This document shows, piece after piece, positions 1-11,193 of a DNA stretch of 51,008 nucleotides. The position numbers and the translations under genes are program-made. How positions within the stretch are numbered: position 1 is the first letter of the stretch; every line of letters begins with the position of its first letter. The DNA is from Luminiphilus sp. (GTDB lineage: Bacteria > Pseudomonadota > Gammaproteobacteria > Pseudomonadales > Halieaceae): contig JADHQG010000004.1 in the NCBI GenBank assembly GCA_016778045.1, forward strand, positions 1-51,008, given 5' to 3'. The notes beneath the pieces were generated by a model. The model worked only from the letters and a program-made list of their open reading frames with translations, did no database searches and had not been told where the DNA came from.

Positions 1-86
1 TGGACATTGTCGCCGACCCATTATCAGTTGGCAAGTTGTTCATTTTAATGAGATTTATGCCTCTTTCGTCGAAAAGATCCGCAGGC

Positions 87-112
87 AAAAAAAGGCCGGC
101 ATTAGCCGGCCT
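87..112 (-). terminator. Rho-independent terminator downstream of rpsA
   Basis: Perfect 8-bp inverted repeat AGGCCGGC-atta-GCCGGCCT (93-112) flanked by A7 on the + strand (a T-run on the minus strand), just after the rpsA stop. Confidence 0.85.
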
Positions 113-131
113 CGACCACATCATCACAGCT

Positions 132-1805
132 TCACTGATCTTCCATTTTTGCCTTGATCAGATCACCGATGGTGCCAGGAGATGAGGCAGAGTCCTGCTC
201 TTTCAGTGAAGCAACTGCATCTTTTTCATCGTCCTGATCTTTGGCTTTGATCGACAGACCCAGTGCGCGGCTCTTGCGGTCTACGTTGATCACCTTCGCC
301 TCTACCGAGTCACCCACGTTCAAAACAGAACGCGCGTCTTCCACACGATCAACGCTAATGTCAGCGGCCTTCAGATAGCCATCCACTTCATCAGAAAGCT
401 TGATCGTCGCGCCCTTGGCATCGACTTCGGTCACGGTACCAGTGACGAGCGCTCCACGGTCATTGTCGCTGACATAAAGAGAGAACGCGTCCTCTTCAAG
501 CTGCTTAATGCCCAGTGAGATGCGCTCTCGCTCGGGATCAATTGACAGGATCACTGTCTCGATCTCATCACCTTTCTTGTAGTTGCGCACCGCTTCTTCG
601 CCAGTTTCATTCCAGCTGATGTCGCTGAGGTGAACAAGACCATCGATGTTGCCCTCAAGACCAATGAAAATGCCAAAATCGGTGATGGACTTGATGCTAC
701 CGGAGATCTTGTCGCCCTTAGCATGGTCTGCGCCAAACGCATCCCAGGGATTCTGCATGCACTGCTTGATCCCCAGAGATATGCGGCGGCGTTCCTCGTC
801 GATATCCAGCACCATTACCTCGACCTCGTCGCCCAGTTGAACGATCTTGGACGGGTGCACGTTTTTGTTGGTCCAGTCCATTTCAGAGACGTGTACCAGG
901 CCTTCAACTCCTTCTTCGATCTCGGCAAAACAGCCGTAATCAGTGAGGTTGGTTACCGTGGCCACCACGCGGCTACCCTCGGGATAACGGCCGGTAATCT
1001 GCACCCATGGATCCTCACCCAACTGTTTGAGGCCCAGCGATACGCGATTACGTTCACGATCAAACTTGAGGATTTTGACATCCATTTCCTGACCGACTTC
1101 CACAATCTCGCTTGGGTGCTTGATGCGCTTCCAAGCCATATCGGTGATGTGCAACAGTCCATCGACGCCACCCAGATCGACAAACGCGCCATAGTCGGTC
1201 AGGTTCTTCACTACGCCCTTCACGGACTGGCCTTCCTGCAGGTTTTGCAGCAATTCCTCGCGTTCTGCACTGTTGGCAGACTCCATAACGGCACGGCGCG
1301 AGACCACCACGTTGTTGCGCTTTTGATCCAGCTTGATAACTTTAAATTCGAGTTCTTTGCCCTCAAGGTGCGTGGTCTCGCGAATGGGGCGAACATCGAT
1401 CAGTGAACCGGGCAGGAACGCGCGAATGGACTCGATGTCCACGGTGAAGCCTCCCTTCACCTTGCCGTTGATGACGCCCATGACCACTTCGTCTGCCAAA
1501 TGCGCAGCCTCGAGGCCCTTCCAGGCTTCGGCCCGTTTGGCCTTTTCACGAGAGAGCTTGGTCTCACCAAAACCGTCTTCAACGGTTTCCAGTGCCACCT
1601 GCACCTCGTCTCCAACGCTGAGACTGCACTCACCGTTGGCATTGGTAAATTGATCGAGGGGAATGACCCCTTCTGACTTCAAACCGGCGTGAACCGTAAC
1701 CCACTCATTATCAATGTCGATAACGACACCCGTAACAATTGATCCGGGCTCCATGTCAACGGTTTGGAGGCTTTCTTCAAAGAGTTCAGCGAAGGATTCG
1801 CTCAT
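132..1805 (-). CDS. rpsA: 30S ribosomal protein S1
   Basis: 557 aa with repeated S1/OB-fold motifs ([30 protein letters not shown], etc.); upstream cmk neighbour is the classic arrangement. Confidence 0.98.
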   Translation of the reverse strand: MSESFAELFEESLQTVDMEPGSIVTGVVIDIDNEWVTVHAGLKSEGVIPLDQFTNANGECSLSVGDEVQVALETVEDGFGETKLSREKAKRAEAWKGLEAAHLADEVVMGVINGKVKGGFTVDIESIRAFLPGSLIDVRPIRETTHLEGKELEFKVIKLDQKRNNVVVSRRAVMESANSAEREELLQNLQEGQSVKGVVKNLTDYGAFVDLGGVDGLLHITDMAWKRIKHPSEIVEVGQEMDVKILKFDRERNRVSLGLKQLGEDPWVQITGRYPEGSRVVATVTNLTDYGCFAEIEEGVEGLVHVSEMDWTNKNVHPSKIVQLGDEVEVMVLDIDEERRRISLGIKQCMQNPWDAFGADHAKGDKISGSIKSITDFGIFIGLEGNIDGLVHLSDISWNETGEEAVRNYKKGDEIETVILSIDPERERISLGIKQLEEDAFSLYVSDNDRGALVTGTVTEVDAKGATIKLSDEVDGYLKAADISVDRVEDARSVLNVGDSVEAKVINVDRKSRALGLSIKAKDQDDEKDAVASLKEQDSASSPGTIGDLIKAKMEDQ

Positions 1806-1915
1806 GATGACTTTCCTGAATTGCGGAGTGTTGCCACTCCTGCCGGCTTCAAGACCCAGCCGGGTTTCTTATCCAGACACATCGGCGGGGTCCAGCCGTT
1901 CTTCCGATGGGTCAC
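1806..1915 (-). promoter_or_regulatory. Structured rpsA leader with three consecutive hairpins
   Basis: Inverted repeats read directly: GGAGTG/CACTCC (1825-1840), CCGGCT/AGCCGG (1843-1863), CATCGG/CCGATG (1880-1909), directly upstream of the rpsA ATG. Confidence 0.5.
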
Positions 1916-2596
1916 TTAGCTCATTAGCTTGCGGGACTTCGCCAATTCGCAGGCGGCCTGCAACACTTCGTCAGCAGTCAGCGCCGTGCTGTCGATGACG
2001 ATAGCGTCCTCTGCCGGCACCAACGGCGAGATGGATCGGGACTGATCCCGGGCGTCTCGCTGCTCTATGTCAGTCAGAAGGCGCGCGAGACTAACACTCT
2101 CCCCCAGACCCTGCAACTGATGGAAACGGCGCTCGGCGCGCGCCTCAGCGCTGGCTGTGAGGAAGATTTTCAGTGGCGCATCGGGAAAGACGACGGTCCC
2201 CATGTCACGCCCGTCGGCAATCAGGCCCGGCAGTCGAGCGAGCTCTTGTTGCCTAAGCAGCAACGCCGCGCGCACAGGCTCAAGCGCCGCCACCAGTGAA
2301 GCGTCTGCGCCGCCCTCTTCCGAACGGATCGCCGACGTCACGTCGTCGCCGGACAACCAAACCGTGACGCCGGCGTCAGTCGGTCTGAAGTCAACATCCA
2401 GCGCGCGCGCAACACCCGCCACAGCGTCACTGTCGTCAAGCGATACACCGGCTTGCCGGCAGGCAAATCCCACCACCCGGTAGAGTGCGCCGCTGTCCAG
2501 CAGGTGCCAACCCAGTGCGGCGGCCAGTCGCAGACTCACCGTGCCTTTGCCGGCACCGCTGGGTCCGTCAACACAGATGACCGGAGCGGCTGACAT
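1916..2596 (-). CDS. cmk: Cytidylate kinase
   Basis: N-terminal VICVDGPSGAGKGTVSLRLAAALGWHLLDSGALYR motif; cmk-rpsA synteny. Confidence 0.97.
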   Translation of the reverse strand: MSAAPVICVDGPSGAGKGTVSLRLAAALGWHLLDSGALYRVVGFACRQAGVSLDDSDAVAGVARALDVDFRPTDAGVTVWLSGDDVTSAIRSEEGGADASLVAALEPVRAALLLRQQELARLPGLIADGRDMGTVVFPDAPLKIFLTASAEARAERRFHQLQGLGESVSLARLLTDIEQRDARDQSRSISPLVPAEDAIVIDSTALTADEVLQAACELAKSRKLMS

Positions 2597-3897
2597 TATT
2601 CGGCCGCCACCTCCAAATGAAGACCGGTTTCAACCGCCAACTCGGCAAAGCCCGGGAAAGAGGTCGCCACGTGAGCGCAATCGCTGACCTTTAAGCGATC
2701 GGTCGCTCTCAACGCCGCCATTGCAAAACTCATTGCGATGCGATGGTCATAGTGGGTTGCGATCACGCCGCCAGACATTTCTCCGCCGGTGACGGAGATG
2801 CCATCTGGGTAAACCGTATTCCGAATTCCCAGTTGGGTGAGCCCCTCAGCCATGCTGGCAATGCGGTCGCTCTCCTTAACCCGCAGTTCCTCTGCACCGC
2901 TCAGCACGGTGACCCCCTCGGCACAGGCTGCGGCAATCAGCACTGCAGGCATTTCATCGATGGCCAGCGGTACCTCTTCTACCGGAATATCGATGCCTTT
3001 GAGTGGCGCATACCTGACTCTGAGATCTGCGACGGGCTCACCCCCTACCTCACGTGGGTTAATGATGTCGATGTCGGCGCCCATGGCGCGCAGTATTCGG
3101 ATGATGCCGTCCCGAGTCGGGTTGACCCCCACATGCTCAAGCGTCAGATCAGAACCCGGTGCAATCGATGCGCCCACGAGGAAAAACGCCGCGGAGGAGA
3201 TGTCGGCAGGAATATCAATATCGGTGCCGGTCAGGGTGCCTCCACCCTGAAGGCCGATAACGCCATCCTGTCTCTCCACGGGGTACCCAAAACCCGCCAA
3301 CATGCGCTCGGTGTGGTCCCGGGTAGGCGCGGGCTCGGTCACGCTGGTTTGACCAGAGGCATAAAGCCCTGCCAACAGCACGCTGGATTTGACCTGCGCG
3401 CTAGCCACCGGCAGGTCATAGTGCAGGCCCGTCAATGCACGCCCTCCCTTCACCTCGAGCGGCGGGCAGCCCTCGCGAGAACTGATCAACGCGCCCATTT
3501 GTGACAGGGGGGTAATGACTCGGGCCATGGGCCTGCGGAGTAAGGACTGGTCGCCAGTAATGATGCTGTCAAAGGACTGACCCGACAGCAGACCAACCAT
3601 CAGACGAATGCTCGTGCCGGAATTACCCACGTCCATGACCTGATCCGACGGGCTGAGCCCCCTCAATCCGACCCCATCGATGGTTAGACGACCCGCCTCG
3701 GGGTCAGTGATGTTCACACCCATCGCGCGAAACGCAGCGAGCGTCGCCAGCGCATCCTCTCCCTCAAGAAAGCCGCTCACAGTGGTCGTCCCGTCAGCAA
3801 TAGAACCCAGCATGATGGATCGATGGGACATGGACTTGTCCCCGGGTACTCGAATTGAGCCGGTCAGTTTTCCCCCGGGTTCCAGATAAAAGTGCAT
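2596..3897 (-). CDS. aroA: 3-phosphoshikimate 1-carboxyvinyltransferase (EPSP synthase)
   Basis: Motifs GSIRVPGDKSMSHRSIMLGSIADG, DVGNSGTSIRLMVGLL, RVKESDRI. Confidence 0.97.
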   Translation of the reverse strand: MHFYLEPGGKLTGSIRVPGDKSMSHRSIMLGSIADGTTTVSGFLEGEDALATLAAFRAMGVNITDPEAGRLTIDGVGLRGLSPSDQVMDVGNSGTSIRLMVGLLSGQSFDSIITGDQSLLRRPMARVITPLSQMGALISSREGCPPLEVKGGRALTGLHYDLPVASAQVKSSVLLAGLYASGQTSVTEPAPTRDHTERMLAGFGYPVERQDGVIGLQGGGTLTGTDIDIPADISSAAFFLVGASIAPGSDLTLEHVGVNPTRDGIIRILRAMGADIDIINPREVGGEPVADLRVRYAPLKGIDIPVEEVPLAIDEMPAVLIAAACAEGVTVLSGAEELRVKESDRIASMAEGLTQLGIRNTVYPDGISVTGGEMSGGVIATHYDHRIAMSFAMAALRATDRLKVSDCAHVATSFPGFAELAVETGLHLEVAAE

Positions 3898-4793
3898 CAG
3901 TCAGCACCCTCCGCCGCGCGGTGGAGAGGGTTCAGGATGGCGTCGTGTTCGCGACGAATGTGCCGACATCGGGCAAAAAAAACTTCCAGTGCGACATCGT
4001 CCGCATTTGCAATCATCGTTCTCAGCGCGCTGTGCTCTGTCGCAACCGCATCCATCGCTTCAAGAATCGCATCGCGGTTTGTGAGCGCAATATCTCGCCA
4101 CATGACGGGGTCGGAGGCGGCGATCCTCGTCATATCACGCAGAGCACCGCCACCGTGCCTCATTGGAGCCAGTTCGTGATCACCGAGCATGGCTGTCAGC
4201 GCATACGCCAGCATATGAGGCATGTGGCTGCTGGCCGCGAGCGCCGCATCGTGATCTGCCGCCGACATATGCGTGACGCGCGCGCCTGCCACCGCCCAAA
4301 TGCGCTCAACGACACTTACAGCCGCGCTTTCTGTCGTGTCCGTGGGTGTCAGGATCACTTCCCTGCCCTCGAAAAGCTGGGGCGTCGCCGCATCCACCCC
4401 GCTGTGCTCGCTGCCGGCAATGGGGTGACCGGGAACAAACCGCGCGTAGGTGGGTACCGCAGCCTCCACTATGAACCCTTTGATACTGGCCATATCGGTA
4501 ACGACCGGTTGGCCATTTTGCTCGGCCAATGCCAAAACCTGCGGTAGCAGCACGGCGGTGGCTTCGGGGGGCGCGCCAATCACAACCACGTCGGCATCGC
4601 TGATCGCAGCAGCCAGATCCAGCGTAAAGCGGTCAATTACGCCGAGCTCAACGCCGCGTTCCAACGACGGCGCCCGCGGCCCCCAAGCGATCAATTCACC
4701 TCGCCAGCCCGCGGCGCGCAGTGCGCCGGCGAGCGACCCGGAGATCAGCCCCAACCCCAGGAAGGCAATCACTTCTTCCATATCCTGGGACAC
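3897..4793 (-). CDS. tyrA: Prephenate dehydrogenase family protein
   Basis: Rossmann start IAFLGLGLISGSLAGALR, HPIAGSEHSGVDAA, position between pheA and aroA. Confidence 0.92.
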   Translation of the reverse strand: MSQDMEEVIAFLGLGLISGSLAGALRAAGWRGELIAWGPRAPSLERGVELGVIDRFTLDLAAAISDADVVVIGAPPEATAVLLPQVLALAEQNGQPVVTDMASIKGFIVEAAVPTYARFVPGHPIAGSEHSGVDAATPQLFEGREVILTPTDTTESAAVSVVERIWAVAGARVTHMSAADHDAALAASSHMPHMLAYALTAMLGDHELAPMRHGGGALRDMTRIAASDPVMWRDIALTNRDAILEAMDAVATEHSALRTMIANADDVALEVFFARCRHIRREHDAILNPLHRAAEGAD

Positions 4794-4795
4794 GG

Positions 4796-5896
4796 TCAGA
4801 TGGGCGCTCGGGGGTATGAGCCCAACCGTTTGAGCATGATCGAATGTTCCTCGATCTGACCCATCACCTCTGTCATCACCTCATCCGCCAGATGCCCCTC
4901 ACACTCTATGTAGAAGACGTACGTCCACTTTTCAGTTTTAGAGGGCCGGGAATCAATGCGAGTCAAACTGATGCCATTTTCTTCAAAGGGCCGCAGTAAA
5001 CCCAAAAGTGCGCCGGGGCGGTTACGCGCAGACACAAGCAATGAGGTTTTGTCGTGACCACTGGGCGGCACGGACTCTCTCCCCAGCACCAGAAAGCGGG
5101 TGGTATTGGTCGAGCTGTCCTGAATGGCACTGGCCACGGTTTGCAGGTCATGCAGTTGCGCTGCCAGCGCTCCCGCGATGGCCGCAACCCCCGCCTCCCC
5201 AACAGCGCGCCGTGCCGCCTCTCCATTGCTGGCAACAGCCTCCCGCGGGACGTCGGGGAGATGACTATCCAACCACTGACGGCACTGACCGAGCGCCTGT
5301 TCATGACCCAACACCAATTGAATGGAGTCCAAGTCAACTTGCTCGCCCGCGAGCAGGTGATGCACCACGGGCAACTCAATCTCGCCCGAGATTTGCAGCG
5401 GCGACTCCAGAAAGCAATCCAGCGTCTGGCCGACCATGCCTTCTGTTGAATTCTCTACCGGCACCACGCCGTAATCACACTGTCTTTCCTCAACCTGACG
5501 AAAGACCTTGTAAATGCTGGCCTGTCCCATAGGAATGGCCGACTGGCCGAAATGTTTCAGCGCCGCCGCTTGAGAGTAAGTGCCCTCAGGCCCGAGGTAA
5601 GCCACTGACAAAGGCTGCTCAAGGGCAAGACAACTAGACATGATTTCGCGAAAGATCGAGGCCATATAATCCGAGGCCAACGGCCCGCGATTGCGTTCCT
5701 GTATGGCGCGGAGCACCTGAGCCTCGCGCTCCGGACGATAAAAAATCGGGCTGGCATCCTCGGACTGAGAGGCCTCCAGTTTGACCTCGGCGACTTCTTG
5801 GGCACAGCGGGCCCGCTCGCTGATCAAGTCGAGCAACTGACTGTCGATCGCATCAATGCGCTCTCGAATCGATTTCAATTTGTCATCAGGATCCAT
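4796..5896 (-). CDS. pheA: Bifunctional chorismate mutase / prephenate dehydratase (P-protein)
   Basis: N-terminal chorismate mutase (LKSIRERIDAIDSQLLDLISERA), PDT domain (VAYLGPEGTYSQAAALKHFG), ACT domain (SLTRIDSRPSKTEKWTYVFYIECEGH). ORF extends to 5914; start chosen at internal Met. Confidence 0.95.
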   Translation of the reverse strand: MDPDDKLKSIRERIDAIDSQLLDLISERARCAQEVAEVKLEASQSEDASPIFYRPEREAQVLRAIQERNRGPLASDYMASIFREIMSSCLALEQPLSVAYLGPEGTYSQAAALKHFGQSAIPMGQASIYKVFRQVEERQCDYGVVPVENSTEGMVGQTLDCFLESPLQISGEIELPVVHHLLAGEQVDLDSIQLVLGHEQALGQCRQWLDSHLPDVPREAVASNGEAARRAVGEAGVAAIAGALAAQLHDLQTVASAIQDSSTNTTRFLVLGRESVPPSGHDKTSLLVSARNRPGALLGLLRPFEENGISLTRIDSRPSKTEKWTYVFYIECEGHLADEVMTEVMGQIEEHSIMLKRLGSYPRAPI

Positions 5897-5919
5897 CGGG
5901 TATCCCCAGGCCACATTGC

Positions 5920-6999
5920 CTAGCCGTGACGTTGTTCAAATTCCTGCATAAATTGGCAGAGCGCATCCACCGATGCCTCTTCGACAGCATTGTATAGGCT
6001 CGCACGCATTCCGCCGACGGAACGATGCCCCTTCAAGTTCAGCAGTCTGGCAGCCTGCGCTTCCTGCAAAAAGAGCGAATCCAGTGCCGCATCTGCCAAC
6101 GTGAAAGGCACATTCATTAGTGAACGACTCACTGGCTCTACCGGATTATTGTAAAAACTGCTGGCGTCGATCGCACTGTAGAGCTTATGTGCCTTACGAC
6201 GATTGATCTCTGCCATTTTTTCCAGCCCGCCGAGGGCTTCCAGCCATTCAAACACGAGGCCCGCCAAATAGAGCGCGAAAGTTGGCGGCGTGTTGTACAT
6301 CGAGTCGCTTTCAGCCGCGACCTGCCAATTCAACATGGCCGGGGTCTCGCTTCTAGCCAAACCCAACAGGTCGCGGCGCACAATGACAAGGCACAGGCCG
6401 GCAGGTCCAATATTCTTCTGCGCCCCCGCGTAAATGACTCCAAAATGATCGATATCGACAGGACGCGACAAGATGGTAGAGGACATATCCGCCACTAGCG
6501 GCACCTGCACGTCAGGCACAAAGGCGAATTCGAGGCCGCCAATCGTCTCGTTGGGACAATAGTGCAGATAGGCGGCACCGGCCTCGCACTGCCAAGATGA
6601 CTGCTCAGGGACGATGGTAAAGGCGGATTCCTCCGAGCTGGCCACCACGTTAACCGGGCCAAATCGCCGGGCCTCGGCCAGCGCTTTTTTTGACCACTGA
6701 CCTGTCACCACTTGATCGACAGTCTGCCCGATCGCGCTGAGGTTCAGCGGGGCTGCGGCAAATTGCATCGAGGCACCGCCCTGCAAAAAAAGGACTGCGT
6801 AGTCGTCAGAAATGGATAACAGCCTGCGAAGTGAGGCTTCGGCGCGCTCAGCAACCGCCACAAACTCAGGACTCCGGTGACTGACCTCCATCACCGAGGT
6901 CCCACCGCCACACCAATCGACTAGCTCCCGCTGGGCGCGCTCAAGGACGGGCAAGGGCAGTGCGGCGGGCCCGGCGCAGAAATTGTGCGCCCGGCTCAC
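5920..6999 (-). CDS. serC: Phosphoserine aminotransferase
   Basis: [38 protein letters not shown]; pheA-serC-gyrA synteny. Confidence 0.97.
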   Translation of the reverse strand: MSRAHNFCAGPAALPLPVLERAQRELVDWCGGGTSVMEVSHRSPEFVAVAERAEASLRRLLSISDDYAVLFLQGGASMQFAAAPLNLSAIGQTVDQVVTGQWSKKALAEARRFGPVNVVASSEESAFTIVPEQSSWQCEAGAAYLHYCPNETIGGLEFAFVPDVQVPLVADMSSTILSRPVDIDHFGVIYAGAQKNIGPAGLCLVIVRRDLLGLARSETPAMLNWQVAAESDSMYNTPPTFALYLAGLVFEWLEALGGLEKMAEINRRKAHKLYSAIDASSFYNNPVEPVSRSLMNVPFTLADAALDSLFLQEAQAARLLNLKGHRSVGGMRASLYNAVEEASVDALCQFMQEFEQRHG

Positions 7000-9683
7000 T
7001 CGGCCGAATCCTCGTCTCCCTCATTGCCAAGATCTGCTGGCGCGCTATCAGCGCCGTTCGCATCGCTGGCTTCAACAGGCTCGGCTTGCGCACCGTTGTC
7101 TGCAGCTCGCGAGACGGCCTCGGCGGCATCGGGTGTGTCTATATCGTCCTCTGCAATGCGGCTGACGCTCACCAGCGCCTCACCGTCCCGAGTTCGGATA
7201 ACACGCACGCCCTGCGTGTTACGGCCCTGAACACCGACTTCCTCAACGCGGGTTCTCACCGCCGTTCCCTGATTGGAGATCAGCATCATTTCGTCGCCGT
7301 CCCAAACCTGCTCGGCGCCCACCAAAGAACCGTTGCGCTTAGAGGTCGTCATACCAATCACGCCCTTGGTGCCCCGGCCTTTCACCGGGAACTCGCTGGT
7401 CTCCGAGCGCTTGCCATAACCGTTTTCACTGACGGTGAGAATCTTGCTGCCTTCCTGCGGCACCACCAGAGAGATCAGGCGGTGTCCCTCGGCGAGGCGA
7501 ATACCCCGCACGCCGCGAGCGGTCCGCCCCATCGCGCGCACAGAAGACTCAGCAAAACGCACCACTTTCCCTTCGCTGGAGAACAGCATGATGTCCTGAC
7601 TGCCATCCGTCACCGCGGTGCCCACCAATACATCGTCCTCGTCTAACTCGATGGCGCGCAGACCCACATTGCGTTGCCGGGAGAAGAGACTCATATCGGT
7701 CTTTTTAACCGTGCCGTTGGCGGTTGCCATAAAGATAAAGTGGTCTGTTTCATAGCCTTCGATAGGCAAAATCGACGTAATCCGCTCGCCCTCATCCAGA
7801 GGCAAGAGATTCACCATCGGTCTGCCACGCGCCGCTCGGCTGGCCAGAGGAATATGGAACACCTTTAACCAGTAGACCTTACCCAGATTCGAGAAACACA
7901 AAATGGTGGCATGGGTACTGGCGATCAATAGATGTTCGACAAAGTCTTCGTCCTTGACCGCAGTCGCACTGCGGCCTGTGCCGCCGCGACGCTGGGCCTG
8001 ATAGTCGGTCAAGGACTGGGTTTTTGCATAACCCCCGTGAGAGATCGTCACCACGCGGTCTTCCTCGGTGATCAGGTCCTCAACGGTCAGATCATGGGCT
8101 GAATCAGAGATTTGGGTTTTTCGGTCGTCGCCGAACTCTTCAACCAGCTCCTCGAGTTCCTCTCGAATCACCCGCTTAAGCCGGTCGGGATCACTCAGAA
8201 TTTCCAGATAGTCGGCGATCTCGGCGATTTTATCGGCATATTCTTGCAGTAGCTTTTCGTGCTCCAAACCGGTCAGGCGATGTAGCCTGAGGTCGAGAAT
8301 AGCCTGTGCCTGGACTGGCGAGAGGTGATACTGACCCTCACGAAGCCCAAACGTCTCAGGGAGATCGTCGGGGCGACACGCGTCTGCCCCGGCGCGCTGG
8401 AGCATTGCCGTCACGTCTCCGGGCGACCATGATCGGGCCATCAGTCCTTCGCGGGCATCCGCCGCTGTCGGCGACGCTTTGATCAGCTCGATCACTTCGT
8501 CAATGTTGGCCAGAGCGATGGCAAGACCTTCCAGCACGTGGCCGCGCTCGCGGGCCTTACGCAGCAGATAGACCGTTCGGCGCGTCACGATCTCGCGTCG
8601 GTGACGGACGAAGGCCTCGATCATTTGCTTGAGGTTGAGAATTTTGGGTTCGCCATCAACCAGCGCGACCATATTCATGCCGACAACAGACTGCAGTTGG
8701 GTCTGCGCGTAGAGATTGTTGAGCACCACGTCGCCCACTTCGCCGCGCCGCAACTCGATCACCACACGGAGGCCGTCTTTATCGGACTCATCGCGTAGCT
8801 CGGTGATGCCCTCCAGCTTTTTCTCTTTAACGAGCTCGGCAATGCGCTCTATTAGACGAGACTTGTTCAGCTGGTAGGGAATCTCGTGAATAATGATGGT
8901 GTCCTTGCCCTTGGACTCATCCGTTACGACCTCTGCCTTGGCCCGCACATAGATTCGTCCGCGCCCGGTGCGGTAGGCCTGAACGATGCCGGCGCGACCA
9001 TTTATTTGCGCTCCCGTCGGGAAGTCTGGTCCGGGTATGAATTGCATCAACTCGTCGACGCTGATATCGGGGTCCTCAAGCGTGGCAAGACACCCCGCTA
9101 CCACTTCGCGGAGGTTATGCGGCGGAATGTTGGTCGCCATACCCACTGCAATCCCAGAGGATCCATTCACCAGTAGGTTCGGAACGCGGGTCGGCAGGAC
9201 CGCGGGAATCCGCTCTGTGCCGTCATAGTTATCGACGAAATCAACAGTCTCTTTGTCCAGATCGGCGAGCAAGGCATGCGCAATCTTGGACATGCGAATT
9301 TCTGTATAGCGCATGGCCGCCGCGGAATCTCCGTCGATCGACCCGAAGTTACCCTGACCATCCACCAGCGTGTAACGCAGGGAGAAATCCTGCGCCATGC
9401 GCACAATCGTGTCGTAAACCGCCGAGTCACCGTGGGGGTGGTATTTACCAATCACGTCCCCGACGACGCGCGCCGACTTTTTGTAGGGTTTGTTCCAGTC
9501 GTTGTTCAGCTCATTCATGGCGAACAACACCCGGCGGTGCACTGGCTTTAGACCATCCCGCACATCGGGAAGCGCCCGGCCGACGATTACGCTCATGGCG
9601 TAATCCATGTAGGACTTTTTCAGCTCGTCTTCGATATTGACGGGGAGGATTTCCCGCGCCATTTCCTGCGGATTTTCTGCCAT
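6996..9683 (-). CDS. gyrA: DNA gyrase subunit A
   Basis: 895 aa; [45 protein letters not shown], acidic C-terminal tail. Confidence 0.99.
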   Translation of the reverse strand: MAENPQEMAREILPVNIEDELKKSYMDYAMSVIVGRALPDVRDGLKPVHRRVLFAMNELNNDWNKPYKKSARVVGDVIGKYHPHGDSAVYDTIVRMAQDFSLRYTLVDGQGNFGSIDGDSAAAMRYTEIRMSKIAHALLADLDKETVDFVDNYDGTERIPAVLPTRVPNLLVNGSSGIAVGMATNIPPHNLREVVAGCLATLEDPDISVDELMQFIPGPDFPTGAQINGRAGIVQAYRTGRGRIYVRAKAEVVTDESKGKDTIIIHEIPYQLNKSRLIERIAELVKEKKLEGITELRDESDKDGLRVVIELRRGEVGDVVLNNLYAQTQLQSVVGMNMVALVDGEPKILNLKQMIEAFVRHRREIVTRRTVYLLRKARERGHVLEGLAIALANIDEVIELIKASPTAADAREGLMARSWSPGDVTAMLQRAGADACRPDDLPETFGLREGQYHLSPVQAQAILDLRLHRLTGLEHEKLLQEYADKIAEIADYLEILSDPDRLKRVIREELEELVEEFGDDRKTQISDSAHDLTVEDLITEEDRVVTISHGGYAKTQSLTDYQAQRRGGTGRSATAVKDEDFVEHLLIASTHATILCFSNLGKVYWLKVFHIPLASRAARGRPMVNLLPLDEGERITSILPIEGYETDHFIFMATANGTVKKTDMSLFSRQRNVGLRAIELDEDDVLVGTAVTDGSQDIMLFSSEGKVVRFAESSVRAMGRTARGVRGIRLAEGHRLISLVVPQEGSKILTVSENGYGKRSETSEFPVKGRGTKGVIGMTTSKRNGSLVGAEQVWDGDEMMLISNQGTAVRTRVEEVGVQGRNTQGVRVIRTRDGEALVSVSRIAEDDIDTPDAAEAVSRAADNGAQAEPVEASDANGADSAPADLGNEGDEDSAE

Positions 9684-9846
9684 TGGGACTACTTTTTTAG
9701 GCCTAGTAATGGGGCCAGTGAGAGGCCCGAAGCGACGCTGTAGAGTGTATCAAATCAAGCCCCTCCGAGCGAGCATTTCTCGACCCCGGGCGGCGCTTCG
9801 GTGCCCTCTGCCGCGTTATACTGCTTCCCGGAAAGCAGGAGTCTCC

Positions 9847-11193
9847 ATGCCCGATTTTGATTCAGTATTGCACCCCGACTTTTTGATCCCGATGGTGCCT
9901 GAACGACAGATTTTGAAGGCGCATAGCGTGGCGCTGCGCGATGGGCGGATTGCGGCGATATTGCCGCGCGAGGACGCACGGCTGATGATGGCAGTAGAGC
10001 ACATCGATCTGCCCGATTGCGCGCTGATGCCGGGGTTGATCAACGCCCATTGCCATGCCTCAATGTCGCTGTTTCGGGGATATGCGGACGATTTGCCGCT
10101 GGCCAGCTGGCTACAGCAATACATCTGGCCCTCGGAGACCCAATTCATCAGCCCCGATTTCATTCGCGACGGATCAGAGCTCGCCATCGCTGACCTGATA
10201 CTGGGCGGCACCACCACTTTAATCGATCAGTATTTCTTTCCTGAAATGACGGCGGAAGCGGTTGATCGTAGCGGCTTACGGGCACTGCTGACATTCCCCG
10301 TGATCGATGTTGAAACGGCTTGGGCACGTGATGCGGAATCCTGCATCAACAACGGTCTGGCACTGCGCGATCGCTATCGCGACCACGATCGGATTGACGT
10401 GGGATTCGGTCCCCACTCGACCTATATGGTCAGCGAACAGACGCTCTCGCGGGTTGCCGTTCTCGCAGACGAGCTCGATGCCCCCATTCAAATCCATTTG
10501 CACGAGACCCGTGAAGAAGTACTCGGATCGGTCGAGCGCACCGGTATGCGCCCGATCGATCACCTCGAGCAACTTGGACTGCTGGGCCCGAGAACACAAT
10601 GTGTCCATATGACCGCACTGGGGGATCAGGATATCGAGACCATTGCCACCCAGGGCGCCCATGTCGTGCACTGCCCGAAGTCCAATCTCAAGCTCGGCAG
10701 CGGCATCTGCCCCGCACAAAGACTGCTCGATCAGGGTATCAATGTGGCGCTCGGCACCGATGGCGCCGCAAGCAATAACCGACTCAATATGCTGAACGAA
10801 CTGCAAACGGCGTCCCTGCTGGGCAAAACCGCCCATGGTGATCCCAGAGCGCTGGACGCGTGGACCACCTTGGAGATGGCCACGCTGGGTGGTGCCCGTG
10901 CTATGGGTCAACAGGACCGCTTGGGAAGTATTGAAGTCGGCAAAGACGCCGACATGATCGCCTTGGACTTGAGCGGCGTACACCACCAACCGCATTACAA
11001 CCTCGCCTCATCCATCGTCTATGCCAACAGTGGCAGTGAGGTGGCGTGGAGCTGGATTGCTGGCAAGGCGGTAGTTCGCTCGGGTCAGTTGTGCACTCTG
11101 GATCTAGCAGAACTGAGGGAGCGAGCCGCAGCTTGGTCTGCAAAAATCACCGATTTTCGGGCGACTCTGGAGCACTCAAAGCATGCCAACTGA
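9847..11193 (+). CDS. mtaD: TRZ/ATZ-type amidohydrolase (5-methylthioadenosine/S-adenosylhomocysteine deaminase family)
   Basis: DCALMPGLINAHCHASMSLFRG metal-binding motif, GTDGAASNNRLNMLNE; upstream of ubiG. ORF extends to 9637 but ATG at 9847 fits the family N-terminus. Confidence 0.88.
   Translation: MPDFDSVLHPDFLIPMVPERQILKAHSVALRDGRIAAILPREDARLMMAVEHIDLPDCALMPGLINAHCHASMSLFRGYADDLPLASWLQQYIWPSETQFISPDFIRDGSELAIADLILGGTTTLIDQYFFPEMTAEAVDRSGLRALLTFPVIDVETAWARDAESCINNGLALRDRYRDHDRIDVGFGPHSTYMVSEQTLSRVAVLADELDAPIQIHLHETREEVLGSVERTGMRPIDHLEQLGLLGPRTQCVHMTALGDQDIETIATQGAHVVHCPKSNLKLGSGICPAQRLLDQGINVALGTDGAASNNRLNMLNELQTASLLGKTAHGDPRALDAWTTLEMATLGGARAMGQQDRLGSIEVGKDADMIALDLSGVHHQPHYNLASSIVYANSGSEVAWSWIAGKAVVRSGQLCTLDLAELRERAAAWSAKITDFRATLEHSKHAN

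Noticed and set aside
630-1406. 258-aa + strand ORF inside rpsA
   Set aside because: Antisense to a certain rpsA; no recognisable domain; typical GC-rich shadow ORF.
2743-3504. 253-aa + strand ORF inside aroA
   Set aside because: Antisense shadow of aroA; no family resemblance, His/Arg/Gly-rich composition.
6960-7646. 228-aa + strand ORF overlapping serC/gyrA
   Set aside because: Antisense to gyrA; no domain.
9420-9470. Fluoroquinolone-resistance substitutions in the gyrA QRDR
   Set aside because: Motif [17 protein letters not shown] retains the Ser and Asp of the susceptible form.
10276-10995. 239-aa minus ORF inside mtaD
   Set aside because: Antisense shadow ORF of a well-supported amidohydrolase.
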